Assembly: GCF_000720115.1 (NCBI RefSeq)
Contig: NZ_JOIR01000001.1
Coordinates: 248,001-312,000 of the forward strand
Source: Streptomyces sp. NRRL F-2580
GTDB lineage: Bacteria > Actinomycetota > Actinomycetes > Streptomycetales > Streptomycetaceae
Direction: 5' to 3'
Length of the DNA: 64,000 nucleotides
Position 1 is the stretch's first letter. Each line of letters starts with the position of its first letter. Shown one piece after another: positions 1 to 9,619 of this stretch. A program made the translations under genes and the position numbers. Under the pieces are notes generated by a model that searched no databases, had not been told where the DNA came from, and was given only the letters and a program-made list of their open reading frames with translations.

Positions 1-579
1 CACGTCCCCGCTGCGCGCCGCCGACATGAAGGTGTCCACCAGGCCCTGCCACTGCGCGGGGTCGGGCCGGAAGCGCGGCCGCGGGGCCTCCACGTGCCGG
101 GCCGCCCGCCGGTACAGCTGGCGGCAGTTGGCCTCGGAGAGGTCGAGCAGCCCGGCGATCTCCCGGTGTCCGTACGCGAAGGCCTCGCGCAGCACGTACA
201 CCGCCCGCTCCACCGGCGTGAGCTGCTCCATGAGCACCAGCAGGGCCATGGACACGCTGTCCCGCTGCTCCGCCGACTCCAGCGGGCCGAGCGTCCCGTC
301 CCCGGTGAGGACCGGCTCGGGCAGCCAGGGGCCGACGTACTCCTCGCGCCGGGCCCGCGCCGAGGTGAGCTGGTTGAGGCACAGGTTCGTGACGACCTTG
401 GCGAGCCAGGCCCCCGGGTGCCCGACGTCCCCGCGGTCCGCCGACGCCCAGCGCAGGTACGCGTCCTGAACGGTGTCCTCGGCCTCCGCGGCGGAGCCGA
501 GCATGCGGTAGGCGATGCCGAACATCCGGGGCCGGTGTTCCTCGAAGACCGCGTCGCTCGCGGTGACATGGGTGCTCAC
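1..579 (-). CDS. ECF RNA polymerase sigma factor, ECF41/SigJ-like (3' end outside window)
   Basis: The frame opens at a GTG and runs off the left edge after 193 codons, so only the N-terminal part is present. It shows sigma region 2 (FGIAYRMLGSAAEAEDTVQD, about residues 20-39) and region 4 with the ECF41 signature LTPVERAVYVLREAF followed by SEANCRQLYRRAARHV. In ECF41 proteins this is followed by a SnoaL-like C-terminal domain that tunes activity; the first residues of such a linker (WQGLVDTFMSAARSGDV) reach the edge. Such factors direct core RNA polymerase to a small regulon, often with a carboxymuconolactone decarboxylase or oxidoreductase as neighbour, but that neighbour is outside the window. 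The start is chosen because the preceding codons are not conserved-looking. Family assignment is firm; the regulon is unknown. Confidence 0.85.
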   Translation of the reverse strand, partial: MSTHVTASDAVFEEHRPRMFGIAYRMLGSAAEAEDTVQDAYLRWASADRGDVGHPGAWLAKVVTNLCLNQLTSARARREEYVGPWLPEPVLTGDGTLGPLESAEQRDSVSMALLVLMEQLTPVERAVYVLREAFAYGHREIAGLLDLSEANCRQLYRRAARHVEAPRPRFRPDPAQWQGLVDTFMSAARSGDV

Positions 580-600
580 CCGGACAGCCTAGGCACGGGC

Positions 601-634
601 GAGGACCCGGTGGCCGCCGGGCCACCGGGTCCTC
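601..634 (-). terminator. Terminator downstream of the chitinase gene
   Basis: A perfect 15-bp inverted repeat with a 4-base loop (arms 601-615 and 620-634) lies 24 bases past the chitinase stop. There is no T-run, which is usual in Streptomyces. It separates the chitinase transcript from the sigma-factor gene on the same strand. Confidence 0.75.
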
Positions 635-657
635 ACTCGCTCACGCGCGGATCAGGG

Positions 658-3009
658 TCAGCAGGCGCCCTGGTCCTTCCAGACACCCCATTCACCGGTG
701 GTGCCGGGCTCCTCGTTCTGCGTCCACCACTGTGCCTTCCAGGTGTGGCCCTTGTGCGAGACGACGTTGCCGCTGTTGTAGACCGTGCCCGCCACGTACG
801 CCGGGCCCGTGCAGGTCCCGCCCGTCGGCGCAGGGGTGGTGGGCGGCGTGGTCGGGGGAGTGGTGGGCGGGGTGGTCGGCGGCTGGGTGCCGCCCGGTTC
901 CGTCACCGTGGTGCCGCGCGCCAGGTCCCCGGCGAGGGCGTAGGTGGTGCCGGAGATGTTCACCGTCCAGTTGGAGGGCGTGGAGACCGGCAGGTAGTAG
1001 TTGAAGGCCAGGTCGACCGAGGCGCCCGGGGCCAGCGTCTGCCAGGCCGGCAGCTTCAGGGAGACCCGCTGGAAGTCGCCCTTCAGGCCGCCGACGTTGT
1101 TGCCGGTGTGACCGCTGCTGATCACCTTGGTACCGAAGCCCGACTGGTCGGAGGCGTTGTCCGGGGCCGAGGTCCCGTAGTCGAACTGGAACTCGGTGCC
1201 GCCGGGCAGCGTCGCGTTCGTGTTGTTGGTGATCTTGAGCTTCGGGGTGAGCGGGTAGTTGGAGTCGCCCAGCTTGAACTCGGTGAACTCCGTCTTGATG
1301 TTCACGGCCCGGGTGGGCAGGGCGGTGGTGGACTTCCTCGCGCCGTACGGCGAGGCCGACTTGAACTTCTGGTACATCGCGTCGGTGAGCGTGTCGCCCC
1401 CCTCGTACTGGCCCTTGGCCGCGTTGTACGCGTAGTCGCCGGCGAGCTCCCAGACCATCGTCCCGCCGATGCCCTTGTTCACCACGTAGTCGGCCTTGGC
1501 GGCCACCGACTGCTCGTCCTCCGTCGAGAGGAAGACCTTCTTCTGCGCGTTCCACAGCCACGGCGCCACCAGGGTGGAGTCGTACTTGCGGACGTAGGTG
1601 CCGGTCAGCGTGGTGTTGGCCGGGAAGCCGTACGTGGTGACGTAGTCGCCGACGACCCCCTTCTCCAGGTTCTTGGCGTGCCACATCGGGTTGGAGCCCG
1701 CCGGGGACTCGACCCCGTTGGTGTCCTTGTCGTGCCACAGGTTGTCGATGCCGACCGCGCCGTCACCGCATTTGGTCAGGCCCGCGCCGGCCGGGCAGGT
1801 GGTCGCGGGGGCCTTGCCCCACAGGCCGTCGGTGCCGCCCTGCACGTTCTTGAAGCCGCGGGTGTAGTAGGGCAGGCCGATGTTGATGCGGCCGCCCGGC
1901 ATCGAGCCGCGGAAGTAGTGGTACGCCCAGTCGGTGTTGAGGTAGCCGATGCCGCCGTACTGGGAGGTGGAGTACACGCCCGCGGCGGCCAGCTCGCCGT
2001 CCTTGCCGTCGTCGAAGAGCGAGGCGTTGGGGCCGACGTACTCGTTCCAGGCGCCGTGCAGGTCGTAGGACATGATGTTGACGTAGTCCAGGTACTTCTG
2101 CATCTGGAAGGTCTCCATGCCCCGCAGCAGGTAGCCGGAGGAGGGGGCTGCGACGGAGAGCAGGTAGTGCCTGCCGTCTGCGGCGCCCGCGCGGTCGAGC
2201 TTCTCGCGCAGGGACTTCATCAGGGCCGCGTAGCCCTGGACCAGGCCGGCGCGGCGGGCGTTGGACAGCTGCCAGTCGAGCGGGTTGCCCGCGTCCTTCA
2301 TCGTGGTCGGGTACTCGTAATCGATGTCGACGCCGTTGAACCCGTACGTGCGGACGAACTCGACGGAGGAGTCGGCGAAGGTGTCGATACCGGCCTGGTT
2401 CACCGAGCCGTCGGCGTTGGTGGCCATCGAGTAGAAGCCGCCGGAGGCGACGCGGTTGCCGTCGTCGCCGAAGTAGCCGCCGGTCTCCGCCCAGCCGCCG
2501 ACCGAGATCAGCGTCTTGACGTTCGGGTGCTGCTTCTTGAACTTGGTCAGCTGGTTGAAGTGGCCCTTGTAGGGGAGGGCCTGGTCCATCTCGGCGCCCG
2601 CGACGCCGGGCCAGGTCATCCCGGTGGCGGCGTTGTTCACGCCGTCCGAGCCGACGGAGATCTTGTTGTCGGCACCCACGTGGGCGAATGCGTAGTTCAG
2701 GTGGGTGACCTTGGACCACGGGATGTCGTGGGCGAGGTAGGCGGGGGTGCCGTCCTTGCCGGTGCGCCAGCCGGTGAAGTACCCGATGACGCGGCGCTGG
2801 TGGTCGGCGCCCATCTTCTCGCGGCCCTCGGAGTCGTAGACCGAGCAGTAGGGGACGTCGACGCCGGCCGTCTTGTACAGCCCGTCGGGGCGACAGCTCT
2901 CGTTGTCGGCGGCGTGCGAGACGCCCGCCGAGAGCCCGCCCACCAGCAGTCCGGCGATGGCGGCGCCGGATGCCAGGAGCATCGCTCTCGTACGTGTGGG
3001 GGACGGCAT
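658..3009 (-). CDS. Secreted GH18 chitinase with C-terminal CBM5/12 chitin-binding domain
   Basis: Hydrolyses beta-1,4 bonds of chitin outside the cell. The 783-residue product has a signal peptide (about residues 1-36, SAGVSHA cleavage region), a GH18 TIM barrel with the DxxDxDxE motif (GVDIDYEYP, catalytic Glu about 232), a beta-rich domain at about residues 590-695, a Thr-Pro linker ([12 protein letters not shown], about 706-725) and a CBM5/12 domain with paired aromatics ([10 protein letters not shown]). The ATG at 3009 follows AGGAGGCACC, a strong ribosome site, and starts a proper signal peptide; an in-frame codon at 3105 lies inside the promoter region and is rejected. The gene is monocistronic. 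Its upstream repeats predict control by chitin and N-acetylglucosamine. Domain order resembles large Streptomyces family 18 chitinases. Confidence 0.95.
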   Translation of the reverse strand: MPSPTRTRAMLLASGAAIAGLLVGGLSAGVSHAADNESCRPDGLYKTAGVDVPYCSVYDSEGREKMGADHQRRVIGYFTGWRTGKDGTPAYLAHDIPWSKVTHLNYAFAHVGADNKISVGSDGVNNAATGMTWPGVAGAEMDQALPYKGHFNQLTKFKKQHPNVKTLISVGGWAETGGYFGDDGNRVASGGFYSMATNADGSVNQAGIDTFADSSVEFVRTYGFNGVDIDYEYPTTMKDAGNPLDWQLSNARRAGLVQGYAALMKSLREKLDRAGAADGRHYLLSVAAPSSGYLLRGMETFQMQKYLDYVNIMSYDLHGAWNEYVGPNASLFDDGKDGELAAAGVYSTSQYGGIGYLNTDWAYHYFRGSMPGGRINIGLPYYTRGFKNVQGGTDGLWGKAPATTCPAGAGLTKCGDGAVGIDNLWHDKDTNGVESPAGSNPMWHAKNLEKGVVGDYVTTYGFPANTTLTGTYVRKYDSTLVAPWLWNAQKKVFLSTEDEQSVAAKADYVVNKGIGGTMVWELAGDYAYNAAKGQYEGGDTLTDAMYQKFKSASPYGARKSTTALPTRAVNIKTEFTEFKLGDSNYPLTPKLKITNNTNATLPGGTEFQFDYGTSAPDNASDQSGFGTKVISSGHTGNNVGGLKGDFQRVSLKLPAWQTLAPGASVDLAFNYYLPVSTPSNWTVNISGTTYALAGDLARGTTVTEPGGTQPPTTPPTTPPTTPPTTPAPTGGTCTGPAYVAGTVYNSGNVVSHKGHTWKAQWWTQNEEPGTTGEWGVWKDQGAC

Positions 3010-3138
3010 GGTGCCTCCTGGGGAGGGGAGGATGCGGGACGCAAGTGGACACAACGTGAAGCAACAGGGCTGGTGCGGAAGCGTGTTGGCCCGTGACGTG
3101 CGCACATCTGACGGGCTGTTCCCGAGAAGATGAAGGGA

Positions 3139-3180
3139 ACGTTAAGAGGACTAGACCACCCCGTCAATAGGTCTGGACCA
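3139..3180 (-). promoter_or_regulatory. Chitinase promoter with two 12-bp direct repeats
   Basis: Read on the minus strand, the repeats TGGTCCAGACCT (3180-3169) and TGGTCTAGTCCT (3158-3147) flank a -35 box TTGACG (3167-3162). A -10 box TAACGT (3144-3139) follows after a 17-base spacer. This is the classical arrangement of Streptomyces chitinase promoters, where the direct repeats mediate chitin induction and glucose repression. The repeats also resemble the DasR operator GGTCTAGACC. The layout is seen in the sequence; the regulator is inferred. Confidence 0.85.
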
Positions 3181-3342
3181 ACCCTGGGTCCACTTCGCCA
3201 GGTCCCGGCCGGGCGCCGGCTCCGGTCGCGGACGAGGCCCGACCGGCGTCACCCCCGGGTCACCCTCTGTGAGCCAGGCCACACCGCATCACCTGCATGG
3301 CGCCGGATCACCCGTGGCAGACTGGCTGGAGTACCAGTAGCA

Positions 3343-3469
3343 GCGCACTCCGGGGTCGGTGTAATTCCGAACCGGCGGTTATAGTCCGCGACCCGTCCGC
3401 AGCCAGCGGCCGGTTGACCAGGTGAGATTCCTGGACCGACGGTTAAAGTCCGGATGGGAGGCAGTGCGC
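3343..3469 (+). promoter_or_regulatory. FMN riboswitch (RFN element)
   Basis: The conserved RFN blocks are present in order: ACCGGCGGTTATAGTCCGCG, GTTGACCAGGTGAGATTCCT, GACCGACGGTTAAAGTCCGG and ATGGGAGGCAGTGCGC. The closing P1 helix pairs GCGCACT (3343-3349) with AGTGCGC (3463-3469). It lies 170 bases before ribD and should switch the whole rib operon off when FMN is abundant, in high-GC bacteria probably by sequestering translation or by termination in the 3470-3630 stretch. Confidence 0.97.
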
Positions 3470-3639
3470 GGCGGGCCAGTCACAGGTACGCCGCCGTCGG
3501 CGGTTCATCGGCATATCCCTGCGGACATGCCCGATCGGACCGTTTTCCGGCCTCGGCGTCCCCCCTGTGAGCTGGACCGCTTCATCTGTCGTATCCCGAC
3601 AGGCCCCGGAGTCCGTGCCCGATGAGGCAGGAGGACCCG

Positions 3640-4758
3640 GTGGCGACACACGCCGCGCACGCAGCACCCGCATCCGACGCGGGTACCCGTGCCATGCGCC
3701 GAGCCGTCGAGCTCGCCGCCCGCGGACTCGGCTCCACCAGCCCCAACCCCGTCGTCGGCTGCGTCATCACCGACGCCTGCGGCACCGTCGTGGGCGAGGG
3801 CTGGCACGAGCGGGCCGGCGGCCCGCACGCCGAGGTCAACGCCCTGCGCGCCGCGGGCGACGCGGCCCGCGGCGGCACCGCCTACGTCACCCTCGAACCC
3901 TGCAACCACACCGGCCGTACGGGACCCTGCGCCCGCGCCCTCGCCGAGGCCGGCATCGCCCGCGTGGTCTACGCCGTCTCCGACCCGAACCCGCAGGCCA
4001 GCGGTGGCGCGGCCACCCTGCGCGCCGCCGGGATCGACACCGAGGCCGGGTTCCTGGAAGCCGAGGCCGAGGCCGGCAACACCGCCTGGCTGACCTCCGT
4101 ACGGCTCGGCCGCCCCCACGTGACCTGGAAGTACGCCGCCACCCTCGACGGCCGCAGCGCCGCGGCCGACGGCACCAGCCGCTGGATCAGCTCCGCCGAG
4201 TCCCGCGCGGACGTCCACCGGCTGCGCGCCGAGGCCGACGCCGTCCTGGTGGGCGGCGGCACCCTGCGCGCCGACGACCCGCACCTCGCCGTGCGCGGCA
4301 TCGACGGAGCCACCCAGCCCCTGCGCGTGGCCCTCGACACCCACGCCGCGATCCTGCCGTCCGCCCGCGTCCTCGACGACTCCGCGCCCACGCTGCTGGT
4401 CGTCGCCGAGGACGCCGACACCCGCCACCTGCCCGGCGTCGACCTGCTCCGGCTGCCCCTGCACGACGGCCGGATCCCGATCCACCGGCTCCTGACGGAG
4501 CTCTACGCCCGCGGCGTGCGCTCCCTCCTCCTGGAGGGCGGCCCCACCCTGGCGGGCGCCTTCGCCGAGGGCGGGACCGTCGACCGGGTCGTCGGCTACC
4601 TCGCCCCGGCCCTGCTCGGCGCCGGCCCCGCCGCCTTCGGCGACGCGGGCATCACGAACATCTCCCAGGCCGTCCGCCTCGACATCACCGAGGCCGTCCG
4701 CGTGGGCCCCGACCTCCGCATCACCGCCATCCCCACCACCGCCCCGAAGGAGCACTGA
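3640..4758 (+). CDS. ribD: Bifunctional diaminohydroxyphosphoribosylaminopyrimidine deaminase / reductase
   Basis: Catalyses the second and third steps of riboflavin synthesis: deamination of the pyrimidine from GTP cyclohydrolase II, then NADPH-dependent reduction of the ribose. The N-terminal zinc deaminase domain has HAEVNAL (zinc His63, proton-shuttle Glu65) and PCNHTGRTGPC (Cys88, Cys97). The C-terminal reductase domain begins near HVTWKYAATLDG and has the LLLEGGPTLAGAF loop. I place the start at the GTG at 3640, six bases after GGAGG; an ATG at 3622 would put the ribosome site inside the gene. The product is then 372 residues, normal for RibD. It is the first gene of the operon under the FMN riboswitch, and its TGA is directly followed by the ribE start. 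Confidence 0.95.
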   Translation: MATHAAHAAPASDAGTRAMRRAVELAARGLGSTSPNPVVGCVITDACGTVVGEGWHERAGGPHAEVNALRAAGDAARGGTAYVTLEPCNHTGRTGPCARALAEAGIARVVYAVSDPNPQASGGAATLRAAGIDTEAGFLEAEAEAGNTAWLTSVRLGRPHVTWKYAATLDGRSAAADGTSRWISSAESRADVHRLRAEADAVLVGGGTLRADDPHLAVRGIDGATQPLRVALDTHAAILPSARVLDDSAPTLLVVAEDADTRHLPGVDLLRLPLHDGRIPIHRLLTELYARGVRSLLLEGGPTLAGAFAEGGTVDRVVGYLAPALLGAGPAAFGDAGITNISQAVRLDITEAVRVGPDLRITAIPTTAPKEH

Positions 4759-5388
4759 GTGTTCACCGGAATCGTCGAAGAACTGGGCGAGGTCACCGCC
4801 GTCGAGCAGCTCGAGGAGGCCTCCCGCTTCCGGCTGCGCGGCCCCCTCGTCACCGAGGGCGCCAAGCACGGGGACTCCATCGCCGTCAACGGCGTCTGCC
4901 TGACCGTCGTGGAGACCGCCGACGGCGAGTTCACCGCCGACGTCATGCAGGAGACCCTCAACCGCTCCAGCCTCGGCGCCCTGACCAAGGGCTCCCGGGT
5001 CAACCTGGAACGCCCGATGGCCCTCGGCGGCCGGCTCGGCGGCCACCTGGTCCAGGGGCACGTGGACGGCACCGGCGAGATCCTCTCCCGGACCCCCTCC
5101 GAGCACTGGGAGATCGTCAAGGTCGCCCTCCCGGAGAACCTGTCCCGCTACGTCGTCGAGAAGGGCTCCATCACCGTCGACGGCGTCAGCCTCACCGTGG
5201 TCGAGGCCGCCGCCGACTGGTTCACCATCAGCCTCATCCCCACCACCCTCGCCCTGACCACGCTCGGCACCAAGCAGGCCGGCGACCCGGTCAACCTGGA
5301 GGTCGACGTCCTCGCGAAGTACGTCGAGCGCCTCCTGGCCGCCGGCGTGGACCCGCTGCACGCGAATCCGACGGGAGACGCCCGGTGA
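4759..5388 (+). CDS. ribE: Riboflavin synthase, alpha chain
   Basis: Dismutates two 6,7-dimethyl-8-ribityllumazine molecules to riboflavin and the RibD product; it works with lumazine synthase. The 209-residue product starts with the hallmark [12 protein letters not shown] and contains two homologous beta-barrel halves, each with the lumazine-binding pattern (NGVCLTVVE about residue 51 and [10 protein letters not shown] about 146). The GTG start lies immediately after the ribD stop, and its own stop overlaps the next start as GTGA, so translation of the operon is probably coupled. It is also called ribC or ribB in older schemes. Confidence 0.96.
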   Translation: MFTGIVEELGEVTAVEQLEEASRFRLRGPLVTEGAKHGDSIAVNGVCLTVVETADGEFTADVMQETLNRSSLGALTKGSRVNLERPMALGGRLGGHLVQGHVDGTGEILSRTPSEHWEIVKVALPENLSRYVVEKGSITVDGVSLTVVEAAADWFTISLIPTTLALTTLGTKQAGDPVNLEVDVLAKYVERLLAAGVDPLHANPTGDAR

Positions 5389-6041
5389 CCGCCCTGACCT
5401 GGCTCAACGCCGAGGCCTTCACCGTCTTCGGGCAGAAGGTCATCTGGTCCGACATGATCGGCAACCTGATGGGCCTGGCCGCGCTCGCCCTCGGCTGGCG
5501 CCGCTCCATATGGACCTGGCCCGCCCAGCTCCTCTCCGGCCTGATCCTCATCGCCGCCTACGCCTCCGCCCACCTCACGGGCGGCGTCGGCAAGCAGCTC
5601 CTGGTCATCGGCGTGGCCGCGTGGGGCTGGCGCGCCTGGCAGCTCGGCCGGCAGCAGGCCCAGGACGGTTCCATCGCCGTGCGCACCGCCACCTGGAAGG
5701 AGCGCGGACTGCTCCTCGCCGGGGCGGCGCTCGGCACCCTCGCCGTCGGCGGCCTGTTCACGCTCTACCCGGACCTGTCGTGGAGCCCGTGGGCCGACGC
5801 GTACATCTTCGTCGGCACCATCGTCGCGATGGTCGCCCAGGCCCGCGGCCTCGTCGAGTTCTGGATCGCCTGGCTCCTCGTCGACCTGGTCGGCGTCCCC
5901 CTCGCCTTCAACGGCGGCCTGGCCTTCTCCGGCCTCGTCTACGTCGTGTACTTCGCCCTCGTCGTCTGGGGCGCCTACGACTGGTACCAGCGCTCGCGCA
6001 CCACCACCCCCGCCACGGCCCTGGAAGGAGCAACGGCATGA
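5385..6041 (+). CDS. PnuC-family membrane transporter, probably riboflavin uptake (PnuX-like)
   Basis: A 218-residue, strongly hydrophobic protein with about seven membrane segments and the Trp-rich pattern of the PnuC family ([46 protein letters not shown]). PnuC proteins carry nicotinamide riboside or other vitamins by facilitated diffusion; actinobacterial members under FMN riboswitches (PnuX of Corynebacterium) import riboflavin. Its place between ribE and ribBA under such a switch supports riboflavin or roseoflavin uptake. The GTG start overlaps the ribE stop by four bases and its TGA overlaps the ribBA ATG. Substrate is an inference from context; nicotinamide riboside remains possible. 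Confidence 0.88.
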   Translation: MTALTWLNAEAFTVFGQKVIWSDMIGNLMGLAALALGWRRSIWTWPAQLLSGLILIAAYASAHLTGGVGKQLLVIGVAAWGWRAWQLGRQQAQDGSIAVRTATWKERGLLLAGAALGTLAVGGLFTLYPDLSWSPWADAYIFVGTIVAMVAQARGLVEFWIAWLLVDLVGVPLAFNGGLAFSGLVYVVYFALVVWGAYDWYQRSRTTTPATALEGATA

Positions 6042-7327
6042 CCACCCTCAAGCCCGTGCCCGAGATCCCCGAAGTTGCCTTCCTCCTCGACCCCGTCGAG
6101 CAGGCCGTCCGCGACATCGCGGCGGGCCGGCCGGTCGTCGTCGTCGACGACGAGGACCGGGAGAACGAGGGCGACCTCGTCATCGCCGCCGAGAAGGCCA
6201 CCCCGGAGATCATCGCCTTCATGATGAGCGAGTGCCGCGGCCTGATCTGCGCCCCCATGGAGGGCCCCGAGCTGGACCGGCTCGAACTCCCCCAGATGGT
6301 CCAGAACAACACCGAGTCGATGAAGACCGCCTTCACCGTCTCCGTCGACGCGAGCGCCGCCCACGGCGTCTCCACCGGCATCTCGGCCGCCGACCGCGCC
6401 ACCACCCTGCGCCTCCTCGCCGACGGGGTCTCCGGACCCGGCGACTTCGTCCGCCCCGGCCACATCTTCCCGCTGCGCGCCAAGCCCGGCGGCGTCCTGG
6501 TCCGCAACGGCCACACCGAGGCCGCCGTCGACCTGGCCCGCCTCGCGGGCCTGCGCCCGGCCGGTGCCATCGTGGAGATCGCCGGCGAGGACGGCGTCAT
6601 GCTGCGCCTGCCCGAGCTGATCCCCTTCGCCCGCAAGCACGGCCTGACGATCATCTCCATCGAGGACCTGATCGCCTACCGCCGCTCCGCCGAGCCCACC
6701 GTGCGCCGCGAGGCCGAGGTCAGCCTCCCGACCGCCTTCGGCGAGTTCACGGCCTACGGCTACCGCTCCACCGTCGACGGCGTCGAGCACGTCGCCCTCG
6801 TCCACGGCGAGATCGGCGACGGCAGCGACCTCTTGGTCCGCATGCACTCCGAATGCCTGACCGGCGACATCTTCGCCTCCCAGCGCTGCGACTGCGGCCC
6901 CCAGCTGCACGCCTCCATGGAGCGGATCAAGGCCGAGGGCCGCGGGGTCGTCGTCTACCTGCGCGGCCACGAGGGCCGCGGCATCGGACTGCTGTCCAAG
7001 CTGCGCGCGTACGAGCTCCAGGAGCGCGGCCGCGACACCCTCGACGCCAACCTGGAACTGGGCCTGCCCGCCGACGCCCGCGACTACGCCGCCGGCGCGC
7101 AGATCCTCGCCGACCTCGGCGCGCACACGGTCCGGCTGCTCACCAACAACCCCGACAAGTCCGCCGCCCTCGTCCGGCACGGCATCGAGGTCACCAGCCG
7201 GGAGGCCATGCCGGTCGAGGCCGGCGAGCACAATCTGCGGTACCTGCGCACCAAGCGGGACCGGATGGGCCACGACCTGCCCTGGCTGGACGGGGCCGTG
7301 ACCACGTCCGCCTGCGGCAACCAGTAA
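6038..7327 (+). CDS. ribBA: Fused 3,4-dihydroxy-2-butanone-4-phosphate synthase / GTP cyclohydrolase II
   Basis: Supplies both precursors of riboflavin: the four-carbon unit from ribulose 5-phosphate (N-terminal half) and the pyrimidine from GTP (C-terminal half). The DHBP domain shows [18 protein letters not shown] near residue 30. The cyclohydrolase domain has the zinc cysteines in [17 protein letters not shown] and the loop [12 protein letters not shown]. Length 429 residues fits the bifunctional enzyme. ATG at 6038 overlaps the transporter stop and is preceded by GGAAGGAG. All catalytic motifs are intact in both halves, so both activities are expected. Confidence 0.97.
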   Translation: MTTLKPVPEIPEVAFLLDPVEQAVRDIAAGRPVVVVDDEDRENEGDLVIAAEKATPEIIAFMMSECRGLICAPMEGPELDRLELPQMVQNNTESMKTAFTVSVDASAAHGVSTGISAADRATTLRLLADGVSGPGDFVRPGHIFPLRAKPGGVLVRNGHTEAAVDLARLAGLRPAGAIVEIAGEDGVMLRLPELIPFARKHGLTIISIEDLIAYRRSAEPTVRREAEVSLPTAFGEFTAYGYRSTVDGVEHVALVHGEIGDGSDLLVRMHSECLTGDIFASQRCDCGPQLHASMERIKAEGRGVVVYLRGHEGRGIGLLSKLRAYELQERGRDTLDANLELGLPADARDYAAGAQILADLGAHTVRLLTNNPDKSAALVRHGIEVTSREAMPVEAGEHNLRYLRTKRDRMGHDLPWLDGAVTTSACGNQ

Positions 7328-7377
7328 GCACGCACCACCACCGTACGTACATCCACGAACCACCGAGGAGCAGAGCT

Positions 7378-7863
7378 GTGAGCGGCAAGGGCGCACCCGA
7401 ACTGAGCGTGAAGAACTGCGGAGACCTCCGAGTCGCCGTGATCGCGGCCCAGTGGCACGAGAAGGTCATGGACGGACTGGTCGACGGTGCCCTGCGGGCC
7501 CTGCACGAGCTGGGCATCGACGAGCCCACCCTGCTCCGCGTCCCGGGCAGCTTCGAGCTGCCGGTCGTGGCGAAGGTGCTCGCCGGTCGCGGCTACGATG
7601 CCATCGTCGCCCTCGGCGTGGTCATCCGCGGCGGCACCCCGCACTTCGACTACGTCTGCCAGGGCGTCACCCAGGGCCTGGTGCAGGTGTCGATCGACAC
7701 CGGAGTCCCCGTCGGCTTCGGAGTACTGACCTGCGACAACGACGAGCAGGCGCTGGACCGCGCCGGGCTCGAGGGGTCGAACGAGGACAAGGGGCACGAA
7801 GCGGTCACCGCCGCCGTCTCCACCGCCATGACCCTGCGGACCGTCAGCGAACCCTGGCGCTAG
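7378..7863 (+). CDS. ribH: 6,7-dimethyl-8-ribityllumazine synthase
   Basis: Condenses the DHBP product with the RibD product to give lumazine, the substrate of RibE. The 161-residue protein has [14 protein letters not shown] and the catalytic-His segment [17 protein letters not shown], as in icosahedral lumazine synthases. GTG at 7378 follows GAGGAG at seven bases. It lies 50 bases after ribBA, with no terminator seen between them, so it is the last riboflavin gene of the operon; hisE and hisG follow on the same strand. Confidence 0.97.
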   Translation: MSGKGAPELSVKNCGDLRVAVIAAQWHEKVMDGLVDGALRALHELGIDEPTLLRVPGSFELPVVAKVLAGRGYDAIVALGVVIRGGTPHFDYVCQGVTQGLVQVSIDTGVPVGFGVLTCDNDEQALDRAGLEGSNEDKGHEAVTAAVSTAMTLRTVSEPWR

Positions 7864-7921
7864 TCCAAGGAGTGAACCCCGGCACGGGGACACCCGGGTG
7901 AGCCCGTACCCTAAGGACATC

Positions 7922-8203
7922 ATGGCGAACAAACCCTCCAAGAGCTTCGAAGACCTCTTCACCGAGCTCCAGCTCAAGGCCGCCAACGGCGACCCCAGCA
8001 CCTCCCGTACCGCCGAGCTCGTCCACAAGGGCGTCCATGCCATCGGTAAGAAGGTCGTCGAGGAGGCCGCCGAGGTCTGGATGGCCGCCGAGTACGAGGG
8101 CAAGGAAGCCGCCGCCGAGGAGATCTCCCAGCTGCTCTACCACGTCCAGGTGATGATGGTGGCGCGCGGGATCTCCCTCGACGACGTCTACGCGCACCTC
8201 TGA
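7922..8203 (+). CDS. hisE: Phosphoribosyl-ATP pyrophosphatase
   Basis: Second step of histidine synthesis: hydrolysis of phosphoribosyl-ATP to phosphoribosyl-AMP. The 93-residue helical protein carries the MazG-like metal-binding segment [18 protein letters not shown] and [15 protein letters not shown]. The ATG at 7922 follows AAGGA; an in-frame GTG at 7898 would add eight unlikely residues. It is placed just before hisG, away from the main his operon, an arrangement common in actinobacteria. Confidence 0.95.
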   Translation: MANKPSKSFEDLFTELQLKAANGDPSTSRTAELVHKGVHAIGKKVVEEAAEVWMAAEYEGKEAAAEEISQLLYHVQVMMVARGISLDDVYAHL

Positions 8204-8261
8204 GCTCCGGCCCGCACACCCACCCGTAAGCACGCACAACCCACGCATCAAAGGAAGCCCC

Positions 8262-9110
8262 ATGCTGCGCATCGCCGTCCCCAACAAGGGTTCTCTCTCC
8301 GGACCGGCGTCGGCGATGCTCCATGAGGCCGGCTACCGGATGCGCAAGGAGTCCAAGGAGCTCGTGGTCGTCGACCCCGAGAACGAGGTCGAGTTCTTCT
8401 ACCTCCGCCCCAAGGACATCGCGATCTACGTCTCCTCGGGCAAGCTCGACATCGGCATCACCGGCCGGGACCTGCTGCTCGACTCCGGCGCCAGCGCCGA
8501 GGAGATCCTGCCGCTGAACTTCGGCCGCTCCACCTTCCGCTACGCCACCACCCCCGGCATCGCGAAGGGCCCTGAGGACTTCAACGGGATGACGATCGCG
8601 ACCTCGTACGAGGGAATCGTCGCCAAGCACCTCGCCGAGAAGGGGATCGACGCCTCCGTCGTCCACCTCGACGGTGCGGTCGAGACCGCCATCCAGCTCG
8701 GCGTCGCCCAGATCATCGCGGACGTCGTCGAGACGGGCACCAGCCTGCGCAACGCGGGCCTGGAGGTCATCGGCGAGCCGATCCTCACCTCCGAGGCCGT
8801 CGTCATCCGCGGCAACGGCGCCGACGCCGACGACCCGCAGGTCCAGCAGTTCCTGCGCCGCCTCCAGGGCGTCCTGGTCGCCCGCAGCTACGTGATGATG
8901 GACTACGACTGCCGCGCCGAGCACCTGGAGCGCGCGGTCGCCCTCACCCCGGGCCTGGAGTCGCCCACCGTCTCCCCGCTGCACAACGAAGGCTGGGTCG
9001 CGGTCCGCGCCATGGTCCCGGCCAAGGAGGCTCAGCGGATCATGGACGACCTGTACGAGCTCGGCGCGCGCGCGATCCTCACCACGTCGATCCACGCCTG
9101 CCGGCTCTGA
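8262..9110 (+). CDS. hisG: ATP phosphoribosyltransferase, long form
   Basis: Commits ATP and PRPP to histidine synthesis. The 282-residue product is the long HisG type: a periplasmic-binding-like catalytic core beginning MLRIAVPNKGSLSG, with DIGITGRDLLLDSG and DVVETGTSLRNAGL, plus a C-terminal ACT-like regulatory domain (about residues 210-282, including SPTVSPLHNEGWVAVRAMV) that senses histidine, so no HisZ is needed. AAAGGAAG precedes the ATG. It is cotranscribed with hisE, 58 bases upstream. Confidence 0.96.
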   Translation: MLRIAVPNKGSLSGPASAMLHEAGYRMRKESKELVVVDPENEVEFFYLRPKDIAIYVSSGKLDIGITGRDLLLDSGASAEEILPLNFGRSTFRYATTPGIAKGPEDFNGMTIATSYEGIVAKHLAEKGIDASVVHLDGAVETAIQLGVAQIIADVVETGTSLRNAGLEVIGEPILTSEAVVIRGNGADADDPQVQQFLRRLQGVLVARSYVMMDYDCRAEHLERAVALTPGLESPTVSPLHNEGWVAVRAMVPAKEAQRIMDDLYELGARAILTTSIHACRL

Positions 9111-9154
9111 CCCGTCCCACCCGCACCACCACCGCAGAAGGCATCCGAACCACC

Positions 9155-9619
9155 ATGGCCGAGTCCGCCGCCCAGCCCCGCACGCCCGCCCTGCCGGTCA
9201 CCTTCCGGCCGAACCGGACCCGGGCCGTCCTGCTGGGCGTCGGGACCGCCATGTTCGTGACCATCGGATCGATCGCCTTCCTCCTGGAGAACCTCAGCAC
9301 GGGGGAGCGGATCAGCTTCCTCTTCACCGCCGTGCTGCTGAGCTCCGTCCTCGTCCTGCTCAGCCGCCCCAAGGTGGTCGCGGACGAGACCGGCGTCACC
9401 GTCGTCAACATCACCACCACCCGCCGCCTGGAGTGGGCGCAGATCCTGCGCGTCAACCTCCGCCCGGGCGACCCGTGGGTGTTCCTCGACCTCAACGACG
9501 GAACCAGCCTGCCCGTCCTCGGCATCCAGCCGGGCGTCGCCAAGCAGCGGGCGATCGGCGACGCCCGCGCCCTGCGCGCCCTCGCCGAGAGCCGCGGAAC
9601 GGGCGCGAACGACCACTGA
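9155..9619 (+). CDS. PH-domain-containing membrane protein, function unknown
   Basis: A 154-residue protein with two membrane helices (about residues 28-45 and 55-70) followed by a small bacterial PH-type beta domain (VVADETGVTVVNITTTRRLEWAQILRV, shown here only in part as VTVVNITTTRRLEWAQILRV). Such proteins are common in actinobacteria as single-copy membrane proteins and no reaction is established. It lies 45 bases after hisG on the same strand and is probably transcribed with it. I see no catalytic motif. A role at the membrane or as a scaffold is only a guess. Confidence 0.8.
   Translation: MAESAAQPRTPALPVTFRPNRTRAVLLGVGTAMFVTIGSIAFLLENLSTGERISFLFTAVLLSSVLVLLSRPKVVADETGVTVVNITTTRRLEWAQILRVNLRPGDPWVFLDLNDGTSLPVLGIQPGVAKQRAIGDARALRALAESRGTGANDH

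Noticed and set aside
94..3096. A 1000-codon plus-strand frame over the chitinase
   Set aside because: Antisense shadow of the GH18 gene and the sigma-factor gene, with no recognised domain and unsuitable codon use.
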